Assembly: GCA_020160935.1 (NCBI GenBank)
Contig: JAIUPL010000024.1
Span: 25,458-89,457 of the forward strand
Source of the DNA: Bacteroidota bacterium
Lineage (GTDB): Bacteria; Bacteroidota; Bacteroidia; Chitinophagales; Saprospiraceae
Length of the DNA stretch: 64,000 nt
Reading direction: 5' to 3'
Part shown: one piece after another, positions 17,854-26,307 of the stretch
Layout of the letters: every line of letters starts with the position of its first letter
Numbering within the stretch: position 1 is the stretch's first letter
Position numbers and translations under genes: made by a program
The notes under the pieces: model-generated
Seen by the model: the letters and a program-made list of their open reading frames with translations, nothing else
Told to the model about the DNA's origin: nothing
The model's database searches: none

Positions 17854-19229
17854 CCTCCCAGCCCCCTCGCCTTTTCAAAATACCCTTCCGCCAGTTCGTT
17901 TTTGCCCATTTTTTGGCAGATGTCGCCCATTTTGTTGTACGATATCTTCAAATTCTTTTTGAACTGCGCATTGTCGGGGCTGCTTTGAAAGGTGAGTTCC
18001 GTCATTTCCAGGCCTTTTTCAAAATAGAAAAATGCTTTTTCGAGGTCTTCCAACTTTTCATACAACTCGCCCAATTTGTAATACGAAATGGCGAGTCCGT
18101 TTTTGAAGGCCACATTGTTGGGATAGTCCTTGAAGAGTTCTTCAAATAATTGGGTTTCATCTTCAAAGAACTTCAAAGCCTGCTGCAAATTGCCCAAAGC
18201 CGTGTGCGTAGAGCCGAGTTTTTCGTAAGAAATGGCGAGGTTATTCTTGAACATTGAAATAGAAGGAGTTTTTGTGGATAACTCCAGTTCAATTTCCTTA
18301 TATTTCTCAAAATGCAACAATGCATTGTTCAAATCACCTCTAAGCAAATAGAGGTATCCGAGCCTTTCATGTCCAAGCCCTACATCGTTTTTGTCATCAG
18401 AAAGGGATGCTTGTTCAATTGCTTTTTCAAATAGCGGAAGCGCATCTTCCAGTTTACCAAAAACATTAAGAATGTCCCCTTTCTGAATCCATATCCAGGG
18501 TTTTTCATTATCCTGGACGTGCTGCTCCCAGGTATCAAGAGTAGAAAATGCCAGATCGTATTTTCCTAAATCATTGGCAGCATTAACAATCTGGGGATAA
18601 AGCGTAAGGCGGTATGCCAGTTCTGTTTCCGGGGTGTTGTCCAATAACGAAATAAGGCGACGGAGTTCAGTATCATCCGTATTTACTATTTCGGCCTTTG
18701 GAATATATTTTTCTGGAGTTATGTCTGAGACAGCAGTGGCAACTTCTTTTTCCAAATCCAGCATCAGGGAGCGAAAAGACCAAAGATCAGGCATTTTTTC
18801 CATGATGGTTTTTGCATACAATTCGCCGGTAGTGGCGGGAACAAAAACAAAAAGAGCGATCGGAGATTGAGCGAGTTTGTCGCGACGGAGGTTTAGCCCT
18901 GCAGTGATCTGACGCCGCCTTTCATTATTGGCAGCCATTTGAGGAGTTTCTCGTTGAAGAGAGTCACGGTCTTCTTTCAGTACATCGTCAAAGTTTTCAA
19001 GAAAAAAGAAGCCTCTGTTTATGGAAAAATAGGCATCCAAAATGCTACGATAATCGCTCGCCGCTGCGTCGGCTTTCAGGAAAGGGCGATCAGGGAATCG
19101 AGATTGCAGGTCGCTTTCAAGTTGGCGCAGAAACGAATAGTGATTGAACCGTACAATCACAAAGCGGAATGCCTCTGTACGAAGCAGTTTGAACAAAGGT
19201 CTTGTTTCTTCGGTATAATTATCCGACAT
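17850..19229 (-). CDS. TPR protein with degenerate P-loop-like N-terminal domain
   Basis: The 459-residue protein has two parts. Residues 1-~190 show alternating hydrophobic strands (FRFVIVRFNHYSFL, GFFFLENFDDVLKE, IALFVFVPATTGEL) that resemble a P-loop NTPase core with a Walker-B-like FFLENFDD but no Walker A, so it may be an inactive NTPase domain. Residues ~200-459 contain tetratricopeptide repeats, the last three in long ~48-residue units beginning FKNNLAISYEKLG, FKNGLAISYYKLG and FKKNLKISYNKMG. Its start overlaps the upstream ATPase gene by 11 bases, so the two are coupled. TPRs may sense a ligand or bind the ATPase. The specific function is unknown. Confidence 0.85.
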   Translation of the reverse strand: MSDNYTEETRPLFKLLRTEAFRFVIVRFNHYSFLRQLESDLQSRFPDRPFLKADAAASDYRSILDAYFSINRGFFFLENFDDVLKEDRDSLQRETPQMAANNERRRQITAGLNLRRDKLAQSPIALFVFVPATTGELYAKTIMEKMPDLWSFRSLMLDLEKEVATAVSDITPEKYIPKAEIVNTDDTELRRLISLLDNTPETELAYRLTLYPQIVNAANDLGKYDLAFSTLDTWEQHVQDNEKPWIWIQKGDILNVFGKLEDALPLFEKAIEQASLSDDKNDVGLGHERLGYLYLLRGDLNNALLHFEKYKEIELELSTKTPSISMFKNNLAISYEKLGSTHTALGNLQQALKFFEDETQLFEELFKDYPNNVAFKNGLAISYYKLGELYEKLEDLEKAFFYFEKGLEMTELTFQSSPDNAQFKKNLKISYNKMGDICQKMGKNELAEGYFEKARGLGG

Positions 19230-20574
19230 GTTGCTTGTAAAGAGGCGACTCCTCTATAACAGGATTGACGCGTTTGTATGTACCATCATTGTATTCAAGT
19301 ACAATGAGTTTTTCCAGCAAATCTTGCCATTTCTCATCAAAGGGAATGTACTGTCCTTTTGCATTGGCTTCCTTCAAAATTTTGAGCAAAGCCAGGTCTT
19401 CGGCTGAAACGTATTGGGAGGTTTGTGCCGCCAGTTTTTGAATGCCTCTGTCCAGGTCTTTTGCAAAAATTTTGTTCACATCCTCATCCGCATACATATT
19501 GGTGTATTCTAGTATGCGCAATAATTCACGCGGCGAGCCACCACCATACAGGATTGCTTTTCTGACAGTTTCTGGCTTGTCAAAGAGACTGGCATCAATT
19601 CTTCTATACACGAACTCTTCAAATCGTTTAATGGCTTCTTCTACTATGGCGCTATCTTTCTCCCGAATTTTCACAAAAGGGAAAGAAACAACTGTACAGA
19701 ACTGGGTTAGTTTTTGAGCCATTGGCATCAGTTCGATGGGCAGCGTGAATATTGTATTCACTTTAATTTGTCGGATGCGATCTGCTTCGTCGATGATTAT
19801 CTTTTTACGAATATCAGTTGTTGCCGTTTTTTCCAGACCATCCACTACAAACATAATTTCTTTGGCAATTGTTTGCTTCCGTAAAACGATGTTGACGGCT
19901 TCAATGAACTCGTTGATTTTTAAACTAAATTCTGTGAAGTTGCTACGGAAGGTAGTCCGGATTTTTTCTGCATTTTCTTTGTTTCCGGTGATATTTGATT
20001 TCAATTTGGCGGTGACACCCAGGAAACTAAACCAACTGGGGCTTTTCGCTTCTACCTCCAGTTCAAAGCCACCTTCTTTTTTGATGCTTTTGTTCACTTC
20101 TTTGACGCGTTCGCTAAACCAGTCAAAAAGGGAAGCCAAAATATCTTTATCTACATCCAAATTTATTTTTTCAAACTCCTGAAAGAGCCTTTCCAACTGG
20201 AAAATCAGGATGTCCATGTATTCCATGTCGTTGAGATCCAAACCATCGTCCAGATTACAAGTTACACAGAAAAAGCAGTCTTTATTGTGAAGTTTTTGAG
20301 AGATTTTGGCTAATTCAGACGTTTTTCCTGACCCTCGCATACCAGCCAAAAAGAGCAATGCTTTATTGACACGATTGGCTTCCTGATTGAAAATAAAGGT
20401 TTTTGGATGTACATTGAGGGTCTTGTAAATCATGCGATCCTCAAAATCACCACGCACATCGGAAAAATCGGTATAAAATTCATGGTCTGGTGTAATAGGT
20501 ACATCAAACCGTACTGCGTTATCTACTTCAGCAAGCGTTTTTGCCTTTTTGTAAAAACTTAGGTCCGTACTCAT
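19219..20574 (-). CDS. STAND/Orc-like P-loop ATPase
   Basis: The 451-residue protein has an N-terminal leader, then Walker A (LAGMRGSGKTSEL, about residues 76-88), a long helical insertion, Walker B (EIMFVVDGLEKT, about 245), a sensor-like arginine region (GGGSPRELLRILEY, about 350) and a C-terminal winged-helix-like segment (IPFDEKWQDLLEKLIVLEYN). This layout is that of STAND or Orc1/Cdc6-like ATPases. It is the first gene of a minus-strand operon with the TPR protein. A good promoter lies just upstream at 20597-20628. Many such ATPase plus TPR pairs act in anti-phage or cell-death signalling, but no effector domain is visible here. Confidence 0.85.
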   Translation of the reverse strand: MSTDLSFYKKAKTLAEVDNAVRFDVPITPDHEFYTDFSDVRGDFEDRMIYKTLNVHPKTFIFNQEANRVNKALLFLAGMRGSGKTSELAKISQKLHNKDCFFCVTCNLDDGLDLNDMEYMDILIFQLERLFQEFEKINLDVDKDILASLFDWFSERVKEVNKSIKKEGGFELEVEAKSPSWFSFLGVTAKLKSNITGNKENAEKIRTTFRSNFTEFSLKINEFIEAVNIVLRKQTIAKEIMFVVDGLEKTATTDIRKKIIIDEADRIRQIKVNTIFTLPIELMPMAQKLTQFCTVVSFPFVKIREKDSAIVEEAIKRFEEFVYRRIDASLFDKPETVRKAILYGGGSPRELLRILEYTNMYADEDVNKIFAKDLDRGIQKLAAQTSQYVSAEDLALLKILKEANAKGQYIPFDEKWQDLLEKLIVLEYNDGTYKRVNPVIEESPLYKQHVG

Positions 20575-20596
20575 CTAGTCAATGAATTTTGAGGCA

Positions 20597-20628
20597 CAAA
20601 AGTACAGCAATGAGTGCGAACTTTCAAA
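20597..20628 (-). promoter_or_regulatory. Promoter of the ATPase/TPR operon
   Basis: On the minus strand TTTG (20628-20625) is followed after 20 bases by TACTTTTG (20604-20597), matching the Bacteroidota consensus TTTG-N19-20-TAnnTTTG. The predicted start of transcription is about 15 bases before the ATG at 20574. The site lies within the divergent gap shared with the Crp-like gene at 20690. Confidence 0.65.
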
Positions 20629-20689
20629 AAGTTGTCAAACCTGGTTTACAACATATCTTCAACCCTCAAAAACACCACTGCCCACCCGC

Positions 20690-21271
20690 ATGTCCGAACT
20701 CGCTACCCGCATCCACGCCTTTTTCAACCAGTACCACCCCGTCCCACTGGAATACTGGGAACGCTTTGCCGCGCGGATGCACCGACGGCGTTTTGCCAAA
20801 AATGAGGTGCTAAAACAGGCAGGTGAAACGGAGCGCTACCTATCCTTTATCACGGAAGGGGTAGGTGGCGCCTTCGCTTATCGGGAAGGGCGCGAGGTGT
20901 GCCTGGATTTCTCTACAGAGAATCAGTTTTTTGGCGATTATGCCTCGTTTTTGCAGCAGCAGCCGGGCCCGGTATTTACCATGGCCGTAGAGCCGTTGGA
21001 AGTGTACAGCATCGGATTCGCAGATTTGCAGCAACTATACAATACCACGCCGGAGGGCATTCGGGCGGCCCGGGCGGCAGCCGAAGCATTGTTTATCGAA
21101 AGCCAGCAACGCCAACTCGATCTGCTGATCAAAACGGCCGAAGAGCGCTACCGCGAACTATTTGCTGCTTATCCCGACCTGCTGCTGCGCCTGCCACAGA
21201 AACACATCGCTTCGTGGCTAGGGATCACACCTGAAAGTTTGAGCCGAATACGAAAATCGGTAGCGACGTAG
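20690..21271 (+). CDS. Crp/Fnr family transcriptional regulator
   Basis: The start at MSELATRIHAFF (20690) gives 193 residues; the frame extends 36 codons upstream over the divergent promoter, with no conserved character. Residues about 20-115 form the cyclic-nucleotide-binding-like beta roll (FITEGVGGAFAYREG, VCLDFSTENQFFGDYASFL), followed by the long dimer helix and a C-terminal HTH (KHIASWLGITPESLSRIRK). It belongs to the short Bacteroidota Crp-like group, which often has no clear cAMP site; the ligand is unknown. It is divergent from the ATPase/TPR operon and could regulate it, but nothing in the sequence shows this directly. Confidence 0.9.
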   Translation: MSELATRIHAFFNQYHPVPLEYWERFAARMHRRRFAKNEVLKQAGETERYLSFITEGVGGAFAYREGREVCLDFSTENQFFGDYASFLQQQPGPVFTMAVEPLEVYSIGFADLQQLYNTTPEGIRAARAAAEALFIESQQRQLDLLIKTAEERYRELFAAYPDLLLRLPQKHIASWLGITPESLSRIRKSVAT

Positions 21272-21326
21272 CGGGATGGGACAATGGTAAGACGGATTTT
21301 TTCGGATTTCAACGGATGGTTTTCAT

Positions 21327-21458
21327 AAAAAGCGCGGTGTACGCTACGCCTTGTGTCCTTTGTGAAACCTTGGTGCACTTCGTGGTTAAAAAAATTTTAC
21401 CACAAAGGCCACCAAGGTTTCACAAAGGACACAAGGCGTAGCGTACACCGCGCTTTTT
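21327..21458. repeat. Long inverted repeat, CTTTGTG family, inward topology (copy 4)
   Basis: Almost perfect arms of about 58 bases: the outer AAAAAGCGCGGTGTACGC, then the CTACGCCTTGTGTCC word, then TTTGTGAAACCTTGG, around an AT loop near 21390. It fills the middle of the 329-base gap between the Crp-like gene and the CPBP protease, where nothing else is seen. Confidence 0.92.
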
Positions 21459-21600
21459 GAGAAATATACGCCATAAACTGACAAATTCGCTTCATCCCGA
21501 GTTTCCTCCTGCTATGGCGCGCACCTCGATTTCTTACCATACATCAATGTTTGACTTGCCCGCCCGCCGGAATTTTGCAACAAAAATTCCGGCCTTTCAC

Positions 21601-22293
21601 ATGAAGCACCCATTCCTTCCCATTCTGCTCTCCGCACTCGGTACGGCTGCACTCCTTCCGCTCAATTATTTCCTGGAGCCGCAACTGCATCTTTCCTTTT
21701 CAGAAAATCCGGCGATTAACCGCATGGCAGCCGCACAGATATGTACGCTCGCGCTAGTGGCCCTGGTGTTGTGGGCTGTGCGGCGTCTTCATCCCGAGGG
21801 TTTTCGAAAATACTGGTGGCTGGGCGATGCGGCTGCGCCCGCTGAAAAAGTGGCCTGGCTCGGCATCAGGGAAAACGAGTCGTGGCGTTCGGTGGGCGCA
21901 GGGTTTTCGCTGGTGGTGACAGCAGCCACAGCCGCATTTATGTGGTTGGGTGTTTACCAAAAAACGCCCATTGTCTGGCTCGATTTGTTGCCCTGGGTGC
22001 TGCTCTTTTCCCTTTCCAATTCATTTTCCGAGGAAATGCTTACTCGTTTCACCCTGGCAGCCGGGCTCGACGGGGTGCAGAGCAAGGCACAAATTTGCCT
22101 GTGGAGCGCAGCCATTTTCGGGGGAGTACACTTTTTCGGTACTCCCGGCGGCATCATGGGCGTCTTGATGGCCGGGTTCCTCGGCTGGCTGCTGGCCAAA
22201 TCGGTCGTGGAAACACGGGGCTTTGGCTGGGCCTGGTTCATTCATTTTTTGCAGGATGTGGTCATCATTTTTGCATTGCTGCATGTGGAGTAG
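21601..22293 (+). CDS. CPBP family intramembrane metalloprotease
   Basis: The start MKHPFLPILLSAL at 21601 gives 230 residues with about six membrane helices; the frame extends 48 codons upstream into the repeat region and that part is unlikely to be translated. The CAAX-protease/bacteriocin-processing motifs are present: EExxxR in SNSFSEEMLTRF, the histidine motif in FGGVHFFGTPGG, and the third motif in WFIHFLQDVVI. Such enzymes cleave prenylated or other membrane peptides in eukaryotes and archaea; bacterial substrates are mostly unknown. No bacteriocin gene is nearby. Confidence 0.88.
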   Translation: MKHPFLPILLSALGTAALLPLNYFLEPQLHLSFSENPAINRMAAAQICTLALVALVLWAVRRLHPEGFRKYWWLGDAAAPAEKVAWLGIRENESWRSVGAGFSLVVTAATAAFMWLGVYQKTPIVWLDLLPWVLLFSLSNSFSEEMLTRFTLAAGLDGVQSKAQICLWSAAIFGGVHFFGTPGGIMGVLMAGFLGWLLAKSVVETRGFGWAWFIHFLQDVVIIFALLHVE

Positions 22294-22359
22294 TGGGTGT
22301 TTGTCTCATAAGTACGGTACAAAGAAATAAGTTGGACTAATATTTTGTATTCCATCCTG

Positions 22360-22393
22360 AAAACCTATGAGGTTTTTAAAACCTCATAGGTTT
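22360..22393. terminator. Short palindrome, probable terminator after the CPBP gene
   Basis: AAACCTATGAGGTTTT and its complement are separated by only two bases, giving a 34-base hairpin with T-rich edges, about 65 bases after the stop at 22293. The rest of the 22294-22699 gap shows no gene or clear promoter. Confidence 0.7.
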
Positions 22394-22699
22394 AACGCTT
22401 GAATAAATTAAAATTTGGCAGACGGTATTTGTTGGGCACTCATGAGACAGCCACAAGGCTCACCCAATCCGCACATTCCCCTCCCCAACCCGCATTTCCC
22501 ACCACCGAACCAGAAACCACCTCTTTTTCACCCCAAAAACGCCATTTTTCCCGCCTTTTCCGATTCAGTCGCCTATTCGCCCCACTGAGTCAGCCGAACT
22601 TTTGCTTCAGATTGTTTGAGTTGCAGGCGCTTTCGCTGCGTCCCCATCTTGCAGCCAATTCATCGATCATTTCCCATTGTCGAACAAAAACAATCTCGT

Positions 22700-24022
22700 A
22701 TGAAATCCCTTGTCACTTTTATCTGTATGCTTGTTGCGGGACTGTCGGCGCTGTGCGCCCAGGACCTCGGGCAAGCGCGGCAACTGGCCATTTCGGGCCG
22801 ACACGCCGATGCCGAAAAAATGTTCGGCCAACTGCTCCAGCAAGACCCCGACAACCTCGAAACCATGCTGGCTGCTGCGTATAACTACGCCTGGAGCGGG
22901 CAGTACGACAACGCCCGCAAAACCTTCGACCGCGTGCTCACGCTGTCGCCCAGGCACCCCGAAGCACTTATCGGAAAAGGCTACACCCTGGCCTGGGCGG
23001 GTGAATACGGCGCTGCTAAAACGCCGTTTCAAATCCTCGACAAAGTGTCGCCCGGCAGTTGGGAGGCCAAAAAAGGACTCGGTTATGTGTACCTCTGGCA
23101 GGGCAACAGCCCCGTCGCCATCCGTTATTTTGAAGAACTAGTGCTGGCATTTCCCAAAGAAATCGAGTACTACAACGCCCTTGGGCAGGCCTACGTCCAG
23201 GACGGGCAAATGAAAATGGCGCGCATCACGCTCGAAAGCGGCCTGGCCCTGGAACCCGGCAATCGGGTAGCGCAGGAATTACTCAACAGCACCTACCAGC
23301 AAGCGGCGCCACTCGAACTGGACGTGGTGACCGGCTACAGCGTGGCCGATGGCGAGGGCAATTTCGGCTTGCGCACCTTGCAAATCAACCGCGTGGTGAA
23401 CAAATCCCTGCGCCTGTTTCTGCGCTACGACAACTCCCTGACACTCGACTTGTCCTCCCTCGTGCGCCAAAACCAGCAAGGCATGTCCTTCACAGGCGGT
23501 GGTGTGGTGAAATGGGATCGCCGCTTGGTTACGCGCCTCGACTACGGCATGCGCCTCCTGCCCGGCAGCCTGCGCCAGCAGGTGCTGAGCGGCGAGCAGG
23601 TGCTGTTTCTGCCCAACAACATGGCGCTGAAAGCAGGCGGCTTTCTCGGACTCAGCAAGCAGGTCAACAACGAATGGATGACCTATCTGGGTGTTCGGGT
23701 GCCGGTCAGCAAGGCTTACGCCATCGAGCCGTATTACTTCTACGCTCATGTGGAAAACAGCCCCTTGCCCGAAAGCAGGATTATGCTGAACAACCAGTTT
23801 CGGCTGGGCCGCGGCTACGAACTCAACCTCGGCGCCTTGTACGGCAAAGCCGGTTACCGGCCGGAAGGTGGCGGCAGCAACGACCTGCGCGGCGCTTTCT
23901 GTTCGGCTATCCTGCCCTTCAACAAGTACATCTGGGGGCTGGCTTCACTGCGCTGGGAAAAAGGGCCGTCGAGCCAACTGACGGCTTTTACTGCGGGCAT
24001 CAAGTGCAGAATGGAGAAATAA
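22700..24022 (+). CDS. TPR plus YaiO-like outer-membrane beta-barrel protein
   Basis: The start at 22700 gives 440 residues with a signal peptide (MKSLVTFICMLVAGLSALCA). Residues about 22-200 hold at least five tetratricopeptide repeats (for example AAAYNYAWSGQYDNARKTFD). Residues about 205-440 are a predicted beta-barrel of the YaiO type (DVVTGYSVADGEGNFG, YLGVRVPVSKAYAIEPYYFY). This is the architecture of PgaA/BcsC/PelB-like exporters, which guide polysaccharide across the periplasm and outer membrane. The next gene is a cellulose-synthase-like glycosyltransferase, which supports that role. The frame extends 28 codons upstream without signal-peptide character. Confidence 0.88.
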   Translation: MKSLVTFICMLVAGLSALCAQDLGQARQLAISGRHADAEKMFGQLLQQDPDNLETMLAAAYNYAWSGQYDNARKTFDRVLTLSPRHPEALIGKGYTLAWAGEYGAAKTPFQILDKVSPGSWEAKKGLGYVYLWQGNSPVAIRYFEELVLAFPKEIEYYNALGQAYVQDGQMKMARITLESGLALEPGNRVAQELLNSTYQQAAPLELDVVTGYSVADGEGNFGLRTLQINRVVNKSLRLFLRYDNSLTLDLSSLVRQNQQGMSFTGGGVVKWDRRLVTRLDYGMRLLPGSLRQQVLSGEQVLFLPNNMALKAGGFLGLSKQVNNEWMTYLGVRVPVSKAYAIEPYYFYAHVENSPLPESRIMLNNQFRLGRGYELNLGALYGKAGYRPEGGGSNDLRGAFCSAILPFNKYIWGLASLRWEKGPSSQLTAFTAGIKCRMEK

Positions 24023-24112
24023 GCGGCTCCGGTTCACCTACTTTTTTTACAACAGACAGGCAAGTCACCTTTTCCCACACAGCGGGGCTGTTTTTTCTTG
24101 TAAAACCACGAT

Positions 24113-24225
24113 TTTTTATTTAACCACCAAGGACACAAAGGATTGCACAAAGAGCACAAAGTATTGAATATTAGACCTCCGTGTCCTTTGTGTAATCCTT
24201 TGTGTCCTTGGTGGTTAAATAAAAA
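24113..24225. repeat. Long inverted repeat, CTTTGTG family, outward topology (copy 5)
   Basis: The outer TTTTTATTTAACCACC pairs with GGTGGTTAAATAAAAA. Inside are CAAGGACACAAAGG and GATTGCACAAAG with their complements, and the loop word AAAGTATTGAATATTAG is shared with copy 3. It lies between the TPR/barrel gene and the glycosyltransferase gene, that is, inside a presumed transcription unit. Confidence 0.9.
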
Positions 24226-24264
24226 TTAGTGGTTCAACCGGAAAACAACGGTAAGGCGCTCGCC

Positions 24265-26160
24265 ATGTCCTCAACCTTCCTTCCCATGAACGTTCAACCT
24301 ACCAACCTCGATTTTATACACTCCCCGGCCCTCCCCAAACCACTCGTTTCAGCTGAAAAATCGCATCAAAACAGCCACGCTAAACAGGCAACAAAAACCG
24401 TGCAGTCGCCCAGCCCGGCCATGTACCTCGTCGTTTTCGGCGTCTGGATGGCGGCTTTGGTGTGGTTTCAGCCGCGTTTGTTTCTCTTGCTCGACATGGC
24501 CTACAACTGGCCGAGCCGCCTGGCGCTGCTGACCTTCATCTTTTTCATCGACTTTGCCTGGTTGTATGGCGTGTACAACCTGACGGTGATCGGATTTGCA
24601 GCATGGTATCGCTCTTTTTCCCAAAAAAGCACCGAACAACTGGCGGTTATGCCACTGTTGCACCATCCGCCGATTGCTGTTTTGTACACCACCTGCAATG
24701 ATTTTGTGGAAAAAAGCGTGCTTTCCTGTGTACAGCAGGATTACCCGAACTACCGCGTGTACATCCTCGATGATTCCTCGGATGCGGGTTGTAAAATGCA
24801 GGTAGACCAGTTTGCGGCCCGCTATCCCGCGCTGGTACAGGTGGTGCGCCGTGCCGACCGCAAGGCGTTCAAGGCTGGCAATATGAACCACGGTCTGGCC
24901 AATGTAGCCATCACGGAGCCCTATTTTGCCATTGCCGATGCCGATGAAATCCTGCCACCCGATTTTCTGAGCAAAACCGTGGCAGTGATGGAAAACGACC
25001 CGACTTGCGGCTTCGTGCAGGCCAACCACCGCGCCAATCCGGAGTCTGAATCCGCCCTGTCGCATTCGGTGGGTGTCGGCATTGATATTCACTGGAAATG
25101 GTGCCAGCCGCTGCGCAACGACTACGGTTTTGTGATGTTTCTGGGCCACGGGGCCTTGCTGCGCCGCAAATGCTGGGAAGAAATGGGCGGTTTCCCCGAC
25201 ATCGTCAGCGAAGACCTGGGTTTTGCCATCCATGCCCGTGAAAGCGGCTACCGCGGCCGTTTTCTGGAAAATGTGGTGTGCTACGAGGACTTTCCTGATT
25301 CCGTACGCGCTTTTCGCATCCGCCACATGAAATGGACGCGTGGCACTTCCGAATTCCTGTCGAAAAAAATGGGCTGGCTGCTGCGCGCCCGAAATATCAC
25401 CTGGACCGAGAAGTTCGACATCCTGTTCCCGACGCTCAACCTGCCGCTCACGCTTCTGTACTTTGTGTTTATGCTGAACGCCAATTTGCTCTTGCCCCTG
25501 TTTTTCGGTTTCTCACAGGACGTGACGTTTGTGTTGGGCGGACGGGAATTTCAGATGCCGATTATGGCCCTTGCCCCGGGTTTTCAGGTGATTTATGACT
25601 GGGATTTTTACCTGATTACCTTGATGACTTTCTTTGCGCCGGTGCTGTCGTTTATTATTGCTATGGCCCATAAGCCTTGGAAATTATTCAAATTCCTGAG
25701 TCACAGCACGGTGTTGTATGCTGCGCTCACGCCCCTGTCGAGTATTGGTGTGCTGGCGTATTTTATTTCAGGAAAAGCCACATTTCTGGTGACCGGCGAC
25801 GCACGTCAAACCGAACACAAGGCTGAAAAGACAGGCTCCGGCTGGCTGTCGCAGATACGCGAAGGTTGGCAGCAATTGATCGGCAAAAGCCACCCCGATA
25901 CGCGCATTGTGCAGGGTTTTGAAATCGCAACGGGGCTGTTGTTCGGCCTTGCGGCGCTGGTCATGTTCCAGATTTCCTTTTTGGGCTTGTGTCTGGCTTT
26001 TTTGATGTTGCCCTTGCTGCACCATGTCGATTGGGATAACCGGGTGGTCAGGAAACTGGTGTACATTCCATTTTTGTTGATTTTGCTGGGCGTTACGCTT
26101 TCGGGTTTGAGTGTGTTTGGAATGAAAGCGGTATTTTTTGGGTACGGGTTTCATTTTTGA
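24265..26160 (+). CDS. Family 2 processive-type glycosyltransferase, cellulose-synthase-like membrane protein
   Basis: The start at 24265 gives 631 residues; ATGs at 24229 and 24286 are alternatives, and the N-terminal ~60 residues are poorly structured. Two membrane helices (about 65-115) precede a GT-A domain with VYILDDSSDAG, the metal-binding IADADEILPPDF, QANHRANPESES, the catalytic-base motif SEDLGFAIHARESG, and RHMKWTRGTSEFL in place of the usual QxxRW. About five further helices follow. Such proteins polymerise and translocate beta-glycans across the inner membrane. No c-di-GMP PilZ domain is seen. With the TPR/barrel gene upstream it could form a minimal exopolysaccharide system. The sugar is unknown. 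Confidence 0.9.
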   Translation: MSSTFLPMNVQPTNLDFIHSPALPKPLVSAEKSHQNSHAKQATKTVQSPSPAMYLVVFGVWMAALVWFQPRLFLLLDMAYNWPSRLALLTFIFFIDFAWLYGVYNLTVIGFAAWYRSFSQKSTEQLAVMPLLHHPPIAVLYTTCNDFVEKSVLSCVQQDYPNYRVYILDDSSDAGCKMQVDQFAARYPALVQVVRRADRKAFKAGNMNHGLANVAITEPYFAIADADEILPPDFLSKTVAVMENDPTCGFVQANHRANPESESALSHSVGVGIDIHWKWCQPLRNDYGFVMFLGHGALLRRKCWEEMGGFPDIVSEDLGFAIHARESGYRGRFLENVVCYEDFPDSVRAFRIRHMKWTRGTSEFLSKKMGWLLRARNITWTEKFDILFPTLNLPLTLLYFVFMLNANLLLPLFFGFSQDVTFVLGGREFQMPIMALAPGFQVIYDWDFYLITLMTFFAPVLSFIIAMAHKPWKLFKFLSHSTVLYAALTPLSSIGVLAYFISGKATFLVTGDARQTEHKAEKTGSGWLSQIREGWQQLIGKSHPDTRIVQGFEIATGLLFGLAALVMFQISFLGLCLAFLMLPLLHHVDWDNRVVRKLVYIPFLLILLGVTLSGLSVFGMKAVFFGYGFHF

Positions 26161-26307
26161 TTTACCACGAAGTTATTTTTTACCACGAAGGACACAAAGG
26201 TTTCACAAAGTTCACAAAGTGTTGTATGTGAACCCTTTGTGAACCTTGTGAAACCTTTGTGTCCTTCGTGGTAAAAAACTTCGTGTAAAACCCTTCGCGG
26301 TAAAAAA
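26161..26307. repeat. Long inverted repeat, CTTTGTG family, outward topology (copy 6)
   Basis: The gap between two convergent stop codons consists entirely of this element. The left arm has TTACCACGAAG twice, then GACACAAAGGTTTCACAAAG. The right arm mirrors it as CTTTGTGTCCTTCGTGGTAA, followed by extra degenerate copies. The loop GTGTTGTATGTGAAC resembles those of copies 3 and 5. Confidence 0.88.

Noticed and set aside
17744..17962. Small ORF of 72 codons in the convergent gap
   Set aside because: It runs through the palindrome arm into the TPR gene in antisense and has no supporting signal.
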